Of a DNA stretch of 64,000 bases, positions 63,266 to 64,000 are shown in pieces. Origin of the DNA: Talpa occidentalis (lineage: Eukaryota > Chordata > Mammalia > Eulipotyphla > Talpidae). Location: the NCBI RefSeq assembly GCF_014898055.3, contig NW_023601433.1, positions 68,741,683 to 68,805,682 on the forward strand, written 5' to 3'. A program made the translations under genes and the position numbers. Position 1 is the stretch's first letter, and each line of letters opens with the position of its first letter. The notes below the pieces were generated by a model, which worked only from the letters and a program-made list of their open reading frames with translations, did no database searches and was not told where the DNA came from.

Positions 63266-63536
63266 GTGCCTCCCCTGGTGGCGCAGGAGGTTGAGCGTAG
63301 CGTTGTGAAGCTGTCAGCAGCCTCTGCAGCGCCAGTTAGATCCTGGCTGGCCAGGGAGAAACCCGCATGGCGTGGCAGACCTCTCCTGTCGCGCCTGCTG
63401 CTCCCCTCAGCAGTGCTTTTGGTCCGTCTGCCTGTTCTGTTCCCCGCTCTGTCTCTGGTGAATCCTCTCACCCTCCTGCGCATCTGGACTGTACCCCCGT
63501 TCTTGTATAAAATAAATAAATAAATTAAAAAAAAAA
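63266..63536 (+). mobile_element. tRNA-derived SINE, intermediate between A and B
   Basis: Head TGCCTCCCCTGGTGGCGCAGG, diverged box B (CAGTTAGATCC), 'ctgctcccctcagcagtgc' body, tail AAATAAATAAATAAATT. CTTCATTGA flanks it (63257-63265 and 63537-63545). It has A-like head text and B-like body text. Confidence 0.9.
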
Positions 63537-63545
63537 CTTCATTGA

Positions 63546-64000
63546 AGGAGAGGCAATGACCTTGAGTTCTGTTAGAGTTTGTGTCTTCTAATTCTGATTT
63601 TATGGACTTGGTTATTTCAGTCAATCAATATGGGTCTTTGTTTATTTTTCTGACTATAGGGAAATTTGTCTCAGTCATTTCCAAGTTTCCCTTTGTTCTA
63701 AAGTTCCATAATTTGCATATTTTTGAATTTAATTTTAGAGCAAAAGGAATTTGAAGATGACTTAGACAAAATTATACATATATATGTCTACATAATCATC
63801 TTGAAAAACTCCCCTGTTAACTGGAGAACAATTGTACTATAAGAATTTCAAGTTTCCTGATGTTAAAAGGAATGTATTTTAGACTGCAATGTCTGAACTT
63901 ACTAATTTGCAAGGGCATTTGCTTATAGTTAAAAGAAAAGCTCAGGGCCTTTCTGGGTTAAAAGAGGTGGAAGACCAGAGAGATGGAAAGGCAAAATTCA
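63546..64000. other. Intergenic DNA, nothing recognised
   Basis: AT-rich end of window without gene or named repeat. Confidence 0.4.

Overview
This is nuclear DNA from a placental mammal. It is AT-rich and dominated by interspersed repeats (L1, L2/MIR-like remnants, ERV LTRs, a Tigger transposon and many young tRNA-derived SINEs). It holds one confident protein gene, the intronless deubiquitinase gene OTUD1, on the + strand at 17984-19423, set in a CpG island of about 2 kb. The SINEs have a tRNA-type head and a long unrelated body. They are not the Alu, B1/B2, Carnivora, horse or pig elements I know. The head resembles CHR-type tRNA SINEs of Cetartiodactyla, so a laurasiatherian host is plausible, but I cannot name the species.

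Layout. 1-17 kb: gene-free DNA with minus-strand L1 fragments (nested around 1.3-2.6 kb; a larger ORF2/3' piece at 12.0-13.4 kb), a MaLR-like LTR abutting a solo ERV LTR with a 6-bp target duplication (6.4-7.4 kb), a second solo LTR with a 5-bp duplication (14.9-15.3 kb), and a Tigger-type transposon split by another repeat (16.1-16.9 kb). 17.0-19.1 kb: CpG island with GC boxes, a CRE-like site, an E-box and a forkhead-like site. 17,984-19,423: OTUD1, followed by an AU-rich 3' UTR to about 20,655. 20.7-26.1 kb: repeat-poor, possibly with conserved non-coding sequence. 26.2-51.4 kb: a dense belt of 13 SINE copies of one family in two subfamilies, plus LTRs, MIRs, local duplications and microsatellites. 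51.4-64 kb: older repeats (L1, L2-like, LTR), one more SINE at 63.3 kb, and an isolated exon-like segment at 54.3 kb.

Function. OTUD1 removes K63-linked ubiquitin chains. The translated sequence keeps the catalytic Asp315/Cys318/His429/Asp431 set, a C-terminal ubiquitin-interacting motif and an N-terminal ETGE motif of the KEAP1-binding type. Nothing else in the window looks like a second functional gene. I found no CRISPR, operon-like or other novel multi-gene system. The unusual material is in retroposon biology: two SINEs sharing one insertion site, a head-only SINE, a source-specific SINE tail, nested LTRs and an unidentified retroposon with an 18-bp target duplication.
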